64,000 nucleotides of DNA from Gloeobacter morelensis MG652769. GTDB taxonomy: Bacteria > Cyanobacteriota > Cyanobacteriia > Gloeobacterales > Gloeobacteraceae. Under the pieces are notes generated by a model. That model had not been told where the DNA came from. It saw nothing but the letters and a program-made list of their open reading frames with translations, and did no database searches. The DNA is taken from contig NZ_CP063845.1 of the NCBI RefSeq assembly GCF_021018745.1, positions 4,774,001 to 4,838,000 of the forward strand, written 5' to 3'. Shown piece after piece: positions 16,698 to 24,789 of the stretch. How positions within the stretch are numbered: the first letter of the stretch is position 1; every line of letters begins with the position of its first letter. A program made the position numbers and the translations under genes.

Positions 16698-18011
16698 ATG
16701 GCCACTGCATTTTCGGCACTCGGGCTCAGCGAGCCCGTGGTGAAGGCGCTCGACGAACTCGGCTTCGAGCAGCCGACTCCGATTCAACAAAAGAGCATTC
16801 CCTTTTTGCTGGACGGCCGCGACCTGCTCGCCCAGGCCCAGACCGGCACCGGCAAGACGGCGGCTTTCGGCCTGCCGCTGGTCGATCGTTCAGACCCCCA
16901 GGACGCCCGGGTGCAGGCGCTGGTGCTCGCCCCCACCCGCGAACTGGCCGTGCAGGTGTGCGAAGCCATTCATACCTACAGCAAGCACTCGGGTGTGCGG
17001 GTGCTGCCCATCTACGGCGGCCAGCCCATCGACCGCCAGATGCGCCGTCTGCGGGCCGGTGCGCAGATCGTGGTGGGTACTCCCGGGCGGGTGCTCGATC
17101 TGATGCGCCGCAGCAGTCTCGATCTGACCGCACTGCGCACGCTGGTGCTCGACGAAGCCGACCAGATGCTGGATATGGGCTTTATCGAGGAAGTCCAGAC
17201 CATTCTTGATGCGGCTCCCCCGGAGCGGCAACTGGTCTTCTTCTCAGCGACGCTGCCTGCCAGTATCCGCAAACTCGCCGCCCGCCACCTGCGCACGCCG
17301 ATGACGCTCACCATGCCCGCCGAGGAGCGCGATACCCCAGCCATCGCCCAGCGGGTCTACTTCGTCAACTTCAAAAACCGCGCCCAGGCTCTCACCCGCG
17401 TGCTCGCGGCCGAAGATCCGGCCTCGGCCTTGATTTTTACCCGCACCAAACAGGCGGCGGACGAACTGGCCGAGCAACTGCAGGACGACGGCCACCGCGC
17501 CGAGGCCCTGCACGGGGATCTCAACCAGAGTGCGCGCGAGGCGGTGCTGGGCCGCTTTCGCCGCCAGCAGCTCAACGTGGTGGTGGCGACCGATGTTGCC
17601 GCCCGCGGCCTCGACATCGCCGATCTCAGCCATGTGATCAACTACGACCTGCCCCAGGACGGCGAATCGTACATCCACCGCATCGGCCGCACCGGCCGGG
17701 CGGGGCGCAGCGGGGTCGCCATCAGCTTCGCTCTGCCCACCGACCGCTACCGTTTGCGGCTGATCGAACGGGCGACCGGTTCGACGCTCGTTCCAGCCAA
17801 AATTCCCTCGGCGGGAGAAATCCAGGTGCGGCGCACCGAACGCCTCGTCGAGCAGTTGCGCAGGCAGTTGCAGGCGGACGAGAGTGATCCGAATCTTGTA
17901 CTTTACCGCGAGGTCGTGGGGCAGTTGCGCGAGGAATTCGACTTGGGCGATATTGCCGCCACGTTCCTCAAACTCGCCCAGCAACGGCCCGGCAGTACAG
18001 GGAGCGGCTGA
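16698..18011 (+). CDS. DEAD-box ATP-dependent RNA helicase
   Basis: 437 residues, ATG with AGGAG 6 nt upstream. All helicase motifs are present: Q-motif 'GFEQPTPIQQKSIPF', I 'AQTGTGKTAAF', Ia 'APTRELAVQV', Ib 'TPGRVLDL', II 'DEAD', III 'SAT', IV 'ALIFTRTKQAA', V 'ATDVAARGLDIA', VI 'HRIGRTGRAGR'. The ~65-residue C-terminal extension is short and not basic, unlike the long RNA-binding tails of DeaD. It would unwind structured RNA in cold adaptation, RNA decay or ribosome assembly; cyanobacterial CrhR is the best-known relative. Not in an operon. Confidence 0.95.
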   Translation: MATAFSALGLSEPVVKALDELGFEQPTPIQQKSIPFLLDGRDLLAQAQTGTGKTAAFGLPLVDRSDPQDARVQALVLAPTRELAVQVCEAIHTYSKHSGVRVLPIYGGQPIDRQMRRLRAGAQIVVGTPGRVLDLMRRSSLDLTALRTLVLDEADQMLDMGFIEEVQTILDAAPPERQLVFFSATLPASIRKLAARHLRTPMTLTMPAEERDTPAIAQRVYFVNFKNRAQALTRVLAAEDPASALIFTRTKQAADELAEQLQDDGHRAEALHGDLNQSAREAVLGRFRRQQLNVVVATDVAARGLDIADLSHVINYDLPQDGESYIHRIGRTGRAGRSGVAISFALPTDRYRLRLIERATGSTLVPAKIPSAGEIQVRRTERLVEQLRRQLQADESDPNLVLYREVVGQLREEFDLGDIAATFLKLAQQRPGSTGSG

Positions 18012-18291
18012 GGGGCAGACTCCATACTCCGAATGCTGTCGGCTGCAGGAGATCAGGGGCGTTCTCGCAGATCCTGGCCCCCGCGGGCCGCAGGGTCGGC
18101 TGGTAGGCTTTTGGGCAATCGGATCAATTGTTCCGTAGCCTCTCTGGTCCGCACCCTGCGATAGAAGAGGCACAGAAAGTGCACTCGCTCCGTAGACTGC
18201 TCATCGCGTCGGCGCAGCGTTCCGGGTGCGGGTAGAGCGCACTATACTGCCGCTGGAGCAACGGCCCCGACCCAGGAGGTACAATCGCTGC

Positions 18292-18765
18292 ATGGAAATG
18301 CAAAGCGACATGCTGTCTGCCTACGACCAAGACTTTCACGCCTGGGCTACTGAGCAGGCGGGGTTGGTTCGTTCGGGAAGGCTTACGCAACTGGACCAGG
18401 AGAACGTCGCCGAGGAGCTGGAAGGCTTGGCCAGAAGAGACCGACGTGAGATTGCAAGCCGACTCGGTGTCTTACTCATGCACTTGCTCAAGTGGGTCTA
18501 TCAGCCGAAGGCTCGCTCCAACAGCTGGAAGGCGATGATCGTCGAACAGCGTCAGAGTATTTTCAAGCTCGTTGAGGAGAGCCCCAGTCTCAATAGTTAC
18601 CCCGAGCAGGTTCTCGACAAGGAGTACGCTCTGGCTCGCGACCGTGCCGCGGCTGAGACCGGGCTATCAGTCGAAACGTTTCCAAGATGGCGCCCCTTTT
18701 CGATTGAACAGGTCCTCGATTCGGAGTATTTACCCGATGAACCTGGCGGCGAGCGCCTTTTCTAA
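18292..18765 (+). CDS. DUF29 family protein
   Basis: 157 residues from the ATG at 18292, RBS AGGAGGT 11 nt upstream. Family features: 'YDQDFHAWATEQAGLVRSG', 'QENVAEELEGLARRDRREI', 'LLMHLLKWVYQPKARSNSW', 'QRQSIFKLVEESPSLN' and the C-terminal 'FPRWRPFSIEQVLDSEYLP'. Predicted soluble and helical; role unknown. It is the intact counterpart of the interrupted copy at 9443-9946. The 280 bp upstream (18012-18291) show no gene. Confidence 0.85.
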   Translation: MEMQSDMLSAYDQDFHAWATEQAGLVRSGRLTQLDQENVAEELEGLARRDRREIASRLGVLLMHLLKWVYQPKARSNSWKAMIVEQRQSIFKLVEESPSLNSYPEQVLDKEYALARDRAAAETGLSVETFPRWRPFSIEQVLDSEYLPDEPGGERLF

Positions 18766-18885
18766 CTGGACTGGATTCGCGATCTCAGACAAGGAGCGAA
18801 CGCACCCGCACCAGAACGCAGCAAGTTGACGCAGCCAAGCGGCGCGCATCGAATGGGGTGGCATTTGTCGCGAAGGAAATCGACC

Positions 18886-19005
18886 ATGGCTCAGACCTGG
18901 TTCTGGACGGCCGTGTTTTTTATGGGGGCAGGCAGCGCCTCCTTCGCCTGGCTGGGCTTCTCGGCGAAGGAGGAGGACAAACCCAGCCACATGAACAGCT
19001 TCTTT
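18886..19005 (+). pseudogene. Probable N-terminal fragment of a microbial rhodopsin
   Basis: An ATG with GAAGGAA upstream begins 40 codons: 'MAQTWFWTAVFFMGAGSASF' followed by 'AWLGFSAKEEDKPSHMNSFF'. The W-x-W at residues 5-7, the small-residue pattern M-G-A-G-S and the F-x-x-x-G end resemble transmembrane helix A of cyanobacterial halorhodopsin-like proteins (such as that of Mastigocladopsis repens, which starts M-T-Q-A-W-L-W), with the A-B loop and the beginning of helix B. The frame then enters the right end of an IS200/IS605 element at 19006. No other rhodopsin part exists in the window, so retinal Lys and the proton-carrier residues are absent. The call rests on 40 residues from memory and could be wrong; another membrane protein is possible. 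Confidence 0.45.
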
Positions 19006-19209
19006 TTGACTTCCTCTGCGCCTGAAGGCCGCAGATTCCTTCTCGATTCAGCATTGTTGCTTCCTCTTCAGGTGGGTTCCCGCTTCGCTGCCTACTGCCA
19101 CCGTTGCCGGTGGTCTTATGCTGGCTCCACGGGCATTTAGCCTCTCCCGTAGCCCCTGGGCGAGGATATTCTTGGCCGCATTCTCGTCGCGGTCGTGCTC
19201 CACTTGGCA
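19006..19209 (-). mobile_element. IS200/IS605 family remnant: 3' end of tnpB and right end
   Basis: On the minus strand codons from 19209 to a TGA at 19048-19050 spell the end of a TnpB protein: 'CQVEHDRDENAAKNILAQGL' then 'RERLNARGASIRPPAT'. The 'HDRDENAAKNIL' block is the last RuvC motif and the preceding Cys belongs to the zinc finger. After the stop comes the typical right-end hairpin (19016-19034, CTGCG..CGCAG with one bulged base) and the terminal TTGAC at 19006-19010. The 5' ~90 percent of tnpB and the left end are missing; the break joins directly to a TonB-receptor tail at 19210. Confidence 0.8.
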
Positions 19210-19811
19210 CGCCGTTTGTGCCCACCCGCGGCACCGGCTACGAAGTGGGAGCCAAGGCCGATTTGCTGGCGGGCCGTTTGTTCGTCAACCTGGCGCTGTT
19301 CAAGATCACAAAAACCAACGTCCTGACGCCCGAGCCCACCAATCCCAGCTTTTCGATCCAGGTGGGCGAGCAGGAGAGCCAGGGCGTCGAGTTCGACATC
19401 ACAGGCGAGATCCTGCCGGGTTGGAACGTGATTGCTTCCTACGCCTACACAGACGCGAAGATCAGCCGCGACAACACCTTCCCCGTGGGCAACCGCCTGC
19501 CCATCGCGCCGCTGCACGGGGGGAGCTTCTGGACGAGCTACCGGGTGCCGGACAGGCCGTTAGAAGGGTGGGGAATTGGAGCGGGGGTGTTCGCGGTGGG
19601 CGAACGCTTTGGGGATCTAGCCAATAGCTTTTCTTTGCCCGGCTACACGCGGGTGGACGCGGCGCTGTACTACCGTCGCAGCTGGCTGAACGCGGCCCTC
19701 AACTTCAAGAATCTGCTGAATGCCCAGTACATCGAGTCTTCAAGCGGCCGGGCTTTCAATTATCCTGGTGCCCCCTTCACGGTGCAGGGCACCGTTGAGG
19801 TGCGCTTTTGA
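19210..19811 (+). pseudogene. C-terminal part of a TonB-dependent siderophore receptor
   Basis: About 200 codons without an initiation site. The sequence is the last quarter of a TonB-dependent outer-membrane receptor of the ferrichrome/coprogen type: 'PTRGTGYEVGAKADLLAGRL', 'EQESQGVEFDITGEILPGWN', 'ASYAYTDAKISRDNTFPVGN', 'GVFAVGERFGDLANSFSLPG', 'NFKNLLNAQYIESSSGRAF' and a terminal F ('TVEVRF'). Alternating hydrophobic residues show beta-strands of the barrel. The plug domain and ~15 strands are lost, so it cannot form a transporter. A second, shorter copy of the same stretch lies at 20693. Confidence 0.85.
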
Positions 19812-19825
19812 CGGCGCGTCCTGTC

Positions 19826-20662
19826 TCAGCCCGTTGGCTCGCTGTCGAGCCAGTTGTGCAGATCGGCGGCGGAGTCGAAGTCCAGCAAGGCTTCGGCCAA
19901 AAGGTCGAGCTGCTCCTCTTTCAACCGTCCAACGCGCTCGTTCACCCCCGGCTCCAGGGGGCCGACCTGCCGGACGAGCAGCCGCAGCACCAGGGACAGA
20001 GCCTTCCTGCGTTCGGCCTGCTCGGCGCGCTGGCGCTCCTGCTCGGCGCGCTGGCGCTCCTGCTCGGCGCGCTCGGCAATCTCCACGTAGCTCTCGAACG
20101 GCGTACCGTCCGGCCGCCACATCCGCAATTCGCCTTCGGAACTCAACTCGAAGCGCACCCCCAACCCGGGGCTCACCCAACCGGCCACGGGCTCGACGGC
20201 CTCCAGCACCCCGCCACGGCGCACGTAGCCGTCCAGAGCACCAGCCTCGGGATCATAAATGTAGTACTCCTCGACACCGAAACGTTGGTAGAAGGCGAAC
20301 TTGCGCGTCATCTCCCGGACGGTGTTGCCCGGCGAGAGCACCTCGAAGACCACCCGCGGGGGGACACCCGCTTCGAGCCACTGGCGGTAGCTGCCGCGCC
20401 TGCCTTTGGGCCGGCCGAAGGCGACCATCGCGTCGGGGGCCTGACGGGTCTTGTTGTCGCCTTCGAGCGGGTACCACAGCAGGTCTCCGGCCACGAAGAC
20501 GTCGGGATCGGCCGCGAACAGCCATTCCAGGCCCTCTTTGATGTAAACGATCCAGCGGAACTGTTCGGTGTTGTCCGACATCGGCAGGCCATCGGAGTCC
20601 GGGTAGACAACGGGTTCTGTGGAGACAACCACGGCGTTCACCTGTGAACCTGTGCTCACCAT
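19826..20662 (-). CDS. Uma2 (DUF820) family protein with coiled-coil tail
   Basis: 278 residues. Uma2 core at residues ~35-150: 'DPDVFVAGDLLWYP', 'APDAMVAFGRPKGRRGSYRQ', 'PRVVFEVLSPGNTVREM' and 'YQRFGVEEYYIYDPEAG'. Residues ~190-225 contain iterated 'AEQERQR' heptads (AEQERQRAEQERQRAEQAER), i.e. a charged coiled coil, followed by a helical end. The gene is intact although it lies between two broken pieces of a TonB receptor, which suggests it was inserted there or that recombination occurred around it. Confidence 0.85.
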   Translation of the reverse strand: MVSTGSQVNAVVVSTEPVVYPDSDGLPMSDNTEQFRWIVYIKEGLEWLFAADPDVFVAGDLLWYPLEGDNKTRQAPDAMVAFGRPKGRRGSYRQWLEAGVPPRVVFEVLSPGNTVREMTRKFAFYQRFGVEEYYIYDPEAGALDGYVRRGGVLEAVEPVAGWVSPGLGVRFELSSEGELRMWRPDGTPFESYVEIAERAEQERQRAEQERQRAEQAERRKALSLVLRLLVRQVGPLEPGVNERVGRLKEEQLDLLAEALLDFDSAADLHNWLDSEPTG

Positions 20663-20692
20663 CCTACTACCGGCGGCGTGAGCGTTGCGGGA

Positions 20693-20786
20693 ACGCCCTT
20701 TTTGCCCACCCGCGGCACCGGCTACATGGTGGGGGCCGAGGCCGACCTACTCGCGGGCCGCCTGTTCGCCAACCTGGCGCTATTCG
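20693..20786 (+). pseudogene. Short duplicate fragment of a TonB-dependent receptor
   Basis: The frame reads 'TPFLPTRGTGYMVGAEADLL' and 'AGRLFANLALF', the same stretch that begins the larger fragment at 19210 ('TPFVPTRGTGYEVGAKADLL', 'AGRLFVNLALF'). Nucleotide identity is high over ~90 bp but not complete, so the two are diverged paralogous pieces. The fragment stops abruptly at 20786 and has no start. Confidence 0.75.
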
Positions 20787-20896
20787 GATCAAAATTGTAC
20801 GCTCCGCTGCTGCGTTCTCGACGGTGTCGCGGCCGGGAACATCTGGCATTGTGCCGCAACCTCGCTCCAATTTTTCCAGGGCGGGCTTGAACCCGT

Positions 20897-21600
20897 TCAT
20901 TCCCTGACCACCAGCACGATCTTGCCGGTGGCGCGACCGGTTTCGCTGTAGGCGTGGGCGGCGGCGGCCTCCGGCAATGGCCAGGTGCGATCGACCACGA
21001 CCCGCAATTTGCCCTCCTCGAACCAGCGATTGAGAAATTCGAGCTCCCCGCCGTCCGCCCGGGCGGTGATCACCCCCGAGCGCTGCCCCGGCAGGAGATT
21101 GCCGAGCACCACCTTTGCCAGCACTTCCGGGGTGGGCAGGGTGGAAATATAGATGCCGTCGTCGGTGAGGATGTCCCGGCACCGGGAAGGGGAAGATTTG
21201 CCGACCGTGTCGAAGACGATTTCGTGGCGGACGGTGTCGGTACTCGGATCCTGCCGCTCGTAGTCGATCACCCGTTCGGCCCCCAGAGAACCCACCAGCT
21301 CGGCCTTGGAGCCGCTGCAGACCCCCGTCACCTGGGCCCCAAACTGCCGGGCGATCTGGACGGCAAAGGTGCCGACGCCCCCGGCCGCACCGATCACCAT
21401 CACCCGCATCCCCGCGCGGATGCGGCCGATGTCGCGCAATGCCTGCAGGGCGGTTTGTCCGGTCACCGGCACCGCGGCTGCCTCGATGTAGGAGAGGCTA
21501 TCCGGCTTGCGGGCGACGGCGGATTGGTCGACGGCGACCGATTCGGCGTAGGAGCCGCCGGGCGGCAAACCCAGATTGGCGTAAACTTCTCGACCGGGAT
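20897..21600 (-). pseudogene. Zinc-independent MDR oxidoreductase lacking its N-terminus
   Basis: About 230 codons of a quinone-oxidoreductase/MDR protein: 'GSYAESVAVDQSAVARKPDS', 'AAAVPVTGQTALQALRDIG', the Rossmann loop 'VMVIGAAGGVGTFAVQIARQ' (G-x-x-G-x-x-G), 'GAERVIDYERQDP', 'FDTVGKSS' and the C-terminal 'AHAYSETGRATGKIVLVV'. The first ~90 residues of the family (catalytic GroES-like domain start) are missing, because the frame runs into the iterated-motif repeat at 21586. The ATG at 21610 lies inside that repeat and is not an authentic start. It would have reduced quinones or enones with NADPH. Confidence 0.8.
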
Positions 21601-21684
21601 GAACTGCCACCGGGGATCACTGCAAACCAGGAATCAATGCAACCGGACCTGCAATCATCCGGTCGAGCCAGGATTAACTGCAAC
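21586..21684. repeat. Left copy of a ~95-bp inverted repeat built from iterated 16-bp motifs
   Basis: Starting with CTTCTCGACCGGGATGAACT, the segment contains successive units of the form CC(A/G)GGATnAACTGCAA at about 21594, 21609, 21627 and 21667, plus a degenerate unit between them. The reverse complement occurs at 24861-24954 with ~80 percent identity by eye. It truncates the MDR gene. Arrays of short iterated sites at both ends are typical of transposons whose transposase binds several sites per end (Mu, Tn7, IS21 types). Confidence 0.75.
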
Positions 21685-21710
21685 GGGAGGGTGCTGCCGT
21701 TCGTTCACCC

Positions 21711-22961
21711 CTACTTCCCCTGCGCCACATCCATGATCATCTGCGCCGCCAGGTAGAGCCGCCGCGGGATCGCATCGATCATCACATATTCATCGAAGGT
21801 CGTGTGATAGCCGAAGCCCGGTAGCCCGAGCCCTTCGACGACCGGCTTGCCCGACTTCGCCGCAAAGGCGGCATCGGTACCGCCGCCGGTGATCGGCGCG
21901 GTCACTAGCGTGTAGCCGAGGTCTTTGTAGATGCTGACCGCCTTGGCGATCAGTGCCTTGCCGCCGGCGTTCGCGGCGAACGCCGGCCGCCCGGCATCGG
22001 TGACCACCTCAATCTTGGCTTCGGGCAGCCGCTGCTTCTTCACCCGCGTGTCGAGGTCACGCACCATTGCCTCGTAGAGCGCGTTGGTCGGATAGCGCAC
22101 GTCGGCCTGCACCACCGCCTTGTCGGGAATGATGTTGCGGACGCCGCCTGCGTTCGCAACCGTCCAGTTAAAGCGCAGTCCGCCCGGCCCCTGGTCGAGA
22201 TCGAGCGTGCGCAACACCAGGTCGGAGGCTTCGACCTGCGCGTTGACGCCTTGCTCAGGCGCTGCACCGGCATGCGCCGAGCGGCCGGTGACCGTGGCGA
22301 CCACCGAGCCGACGCCCGAGGTGGCGAAGGTCATGCCCTCGGGCTTGATACTTGTGGGTTCGAACGACAACACCACGTCGCTCTCGCCGGCCAGCTTCTC
22401 GATTAGATCGCGCGAGCCGTTCGAGCCCTGCTCCTCGTCGCAGTTGAACAGCACTGTTAGCGTGCCAAATTTGCTGAAGCCGCGTGCCTTCAACAGCTTG
22501 AGGCTATGCAGGATCACCGCGATGCCCGATTTGTCGTCGGCGATGCCGGGACCATAGGCCTTGTCGCCTTCGATCCGGAACGGCGCGGTAGCGAGCTTGC
22601 CGCGAGTATAGACGGTATCCATGTGTGCCAACAGCAACACGTGCTTGCCTGCGCGGCCCTTCAAGCGCCCGACCACATTGTCGCCGACGACCTTGACGCC
22701 CTCGCGCTCCCCCACTGCCGCGCTGCGCTCGACCGTGAAGCCTAGCCCCTTCAGCTCGCCCTCGAGCAGTGTCACCATCTTGGCCAGCCCCGCCACGTCG
22801 CCGGTGCCCGACTCGATATTCACCAGCCGTTCGAGCGTGATGATCGTTGCCGACTGTTCGGCAGTGGCGGCGGTGAGCAACTCCTTGTCGATGGCCAGTG
22901 CAGGTTGCACAGCGAGCAAGATTAGCGTTGCTGTGGTGAGTAACCCCGATTGCTTGAACAT
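21711..22961 (-). CDS. Secreted M20 family glutamate carboxypeptidase (CPG2-like)
   Basis: 416 residues from the ATG at 22961 (GGGAG upstream). Signal peptide, residues 1-24 ('TTATLILLAVQPALA'). Zinc-peptidase motifs of M20: 'LLLAHMDTVYTRG' (His and Asp ligands), 'YGPGIADDKSGIAVIL' (bridging Asp), 'FNCDEEQGSNGSRDLIE' (catalytic Glu and ligand), 'LSFEPTS' (ligand), dimerisation domain with 'GRSAHAGAAPEQGVNA', and a final ligand His in 'FGYHTTFDEYV'. It hydrolyses C-terminal glutamate from folates or peptides. Lying between inverted repeats and next to an IS, with sequence reminiscent of alphaproteobacterial proteins, it looks imported. Confidence 0.9.
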   Translation of the reverse strand: MFKQSGLLTTATLILLAVQPALAIDKELLTAATAEQSATIITLERLVNIESGTGDVAGLAKMVTLLEGELKGLGFTVERSAAVGEREGVKVVGDNVVGRLKGRAGKHVLLLAHMDTVYTRGKLATAPFRIEGDKAYGPGIADDKSGIAVILHSLKLLKARGFSKFGTLTVLFNCDEEQGSNGSRDLIEKLAGESDVVLSFEPTSIKPEGMTFATSGVGSVVATVTGRSAHAGAAPEQGVNAQVEASDLVLRTLDLDQGPGGLRFNWTVANAGGVRNIIPDKAVVQADVRYPTNALYEAMVRDLDTRVKKQRLPEAKIEVVTDAGRPAFAANAGGKALIAKAVSIYKDLGYTLVTAPITGGGTDAAFAAKSGKPVVEGLGLPGFGYHTTFDEYVMIDAIPRRLYLAAQMIMDVAQGK

Positions 22962-23104
22962 GCCTGGATCTCCCTTGCCGGTGGTTCTCATTTTCATGGC
23001 TCGCGTCAGCCTAGCACCAACCCACCTGTAAGAGCCAAACGGCAGGAGCTTCCCGGGCAATCGGAGCGACATTGAGCCAGGATTATGTGACATACTCCCG
23101 ACAC

Positions 23105-24331
23105 TCATCCTGCGGATAGAGTGCGGGCTTCTCGCTTCATAGTCCAGCGAGTGCTTCGGACTCCACGAGCTTTAAAGACGGGATGACCCTCCGCCTTTTT
23201 CAACATGTTCCGACCTGAATTCTCATCCCTATGCAATTCCAAGCGGCAATCGGGGCAAGCATGCCATCTGTCGCTTAGAGTTTTGGGGACATGAGCATCG
23301 CAATCGGAACACATTTGCGTCGTACCAGATGGATTCACACCAATCGTTAAGCACCCAGCTTTTTCAGCTTTGTTTGCCAAGATTGTGATGAATGTTCCCC
23401 ATCCAGCATCCTGCACAGATTTGGCAAGACGAGTTCTCGCCAAACCTTTAATGTTTAAGTTCTCATGAGCAATAACCTCGTATTTTCGCAACAGTAAAAC
23501 TGCTGTCTTGTGATGAAACTCTTTCCTTTGCCTTGCTATCTTGGCGTGAAGCTTGGCAACTTTGCGAACCTGTTTAGCTCTACGTTTACTGGCTTTGTTC
23601 TTTTTATGCGCGAGCTTGCGCTGTTCTTTTGCCAATCGCTTTTGGGCTTTACGATAGTATTGGGGGATGGGAACATGTAGACCATCGCCAGTCACGAGAA
23701 AATCTTTTAAGCCGAGGTCAATCCCTACAGACTTCTCAATATCAATGTTGGGGTTAATGGTTGGAACAGACTCATCAACCAGGCTGAAAGTGATGTACCA
23801 GTCATCTGCTTTCTTACTGATAATGGCAGTTTTAACATCAAAACCTTCAGGCAATGGGCGATGTTGAATGAATTTGATAGTACCTAGTTTAGGCAAGCTT
23901 ACTTGGTTACCCACAATCCAATCATTCTCAGCTTGGGTATAAATGAAGGAGTGGTAGCGGCCTTTTCCTTTGAATCTAGGCTTCCCGCTACGCTTGCCAT
24001 TACTGTCACCCTTAAGATAACGGTCAAAGGCAAGCCCTACTCGCCTGACCATATCCTGAAGCACTTGCGAGTGCATCGCTTTGTACCAAGAACGTTCTTT
24101 CTTGAGTGCCACGAGAGAACGTTTCTGGTTGTAATAATTAGGCTGTTCTTTGGGTGGGGTGATACTTGAGACGAGTGGACAGGCATTAACTGGGCAGCGA
24201 TGAAGTTCCCACCAATCGAAGCGTTCGGCCAGTAGCCAGTTGTACTGAGAGCGCAGCATGTCTAGCCAGTGATTCAAGTTTTGCATCTGGGCGGCAGTGG
24301 GGCGCAATCGGTACTGGTAAGCCAATCTCAT
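23105..24331 (-). CDS. tnpB: IS605-type accessory protein, RNA-guided nuclease TnpB
   Basis: 408 residues. N-terminal helix-turn-helix-like part 'RLAYQYRLRPTAAQMQNLNH' ; 'GKPRFKGKGRYHSF'; RuvC-like motifs 'GIDLGLKDFLV' (first Asp), 'VIAHENLNIKGLAR' (Glu) and 'HRDENSGRNMLKKAE' (final Asp), with a four-Cys zinc finger between ('MCSDCDAH', 'HACPDC'). All catalytic residues are present, so it is likely active as an omega-RNA-guided endonuclease that retains the element after transposition. The guide RNA is expected to span the tnpB end and the right end around 23040-23200. Confidence 0.93.
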   Translation of the reverse strand: MRLAYQYRLRPTAAQMQNLNHWLDMLRSQYNWLLAERFDWWELHRCPVNACPLVSSITPPKEQPNYYNQKRSLVALKKERSWYKAMHSQVLQDMVRRVGLAFDRYLKGDSNGKRSGKPRFKGKGRYHSFIYTQAENDWIVGNQVSLPKLGTIKFIQHRPLPEGFDVKTAIISKKADDWYITFSLVDESVPTINPNIDIEKSVGIDLGLKDFLVTGDGLHVPIPQYYRKAQKRLAKEQRKLAHKKNKASKRRAKQVRKVAKLHAKIARQRKEFHHKTAVLLLRKYEVIAHENLNIKGLARTRLAKSVQDAGWGTFITILANKAEKAGCLTIGVNPSGTTQMCSDCDAHVPKTLSDRWHACPDCRLELHRDENSGRNMLKKAEGHPVFKARGVRSTRWTMKREARTLSAG

Positions 24332-24378
24332 TTCTGGATTATACCATCAACGTAGGTAGAAAATGCTACGCTGATTAT

Positions 24379-24789
24379 ATGAAAAACGATTTTATTTCTA
24401 GCGGTCGATGCGTGTCAGACATGAAAGCCCACTTGGTTCTCACTACAAAATATCGCCGTGGAGTGCTTTCAGGTGCAATACTTGCCCGGCCAGGTGAAAT
24501 CATGAGTGACTTATGTGAAAAGTGGGATTGTAAATTGATTGAGTTGAATGGCGAGGATAATCATGTCCATTTGCTTTTTCAATACTTGCCGCAGATGGAG
24601 TTGCCCAAGTTCATCGGCAATCTTAAATCCGTAACCAGTCGTAGGATTCGTACAGAATTTGCGGACGCTATCGAAAAGGTTTATTGGAAGAATGTGCTTT
24701 GGAATGAATCTTACTTCATTGCATCTTGTGGCGGAGTAACAGTTTCAATTCTTCGTAAATATATTGAAGGACAGGATGCACCTGATTAA
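24379..24789 (+). CDS. tnpA: IS200/IS605 Y1 transposase TnpA
   Basis: 136 residues. Y1-HUH enzyme features: N-terminal 'MKAHLVLTTKYRRGVLS', 'KLIELNGEDNHVHLLFQYLP' with the HVH metal motif, and 'VSILRKYIEGQ' whose Tyr is the single-strand DNA nucleophile. Also 'FIGNLKSVTSRRIRTEF' as in the family. It cuts and joins the ends of the element as single-stranded DNA. Complete and divergent from tnpB. Confidence 0.93.
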   Translation: MKNDFISSGRCVSDMKAHLVLTTKYRRGVLSGAILARPGEIMSDLCEKWDCKLIELNGEDNHVHLLFQYLPQMELPKFIGNLKSVTSRRIRTEFADAIEKVYWKNVLWNESYFIASCGGVTVSILRKYIEGQDAPD

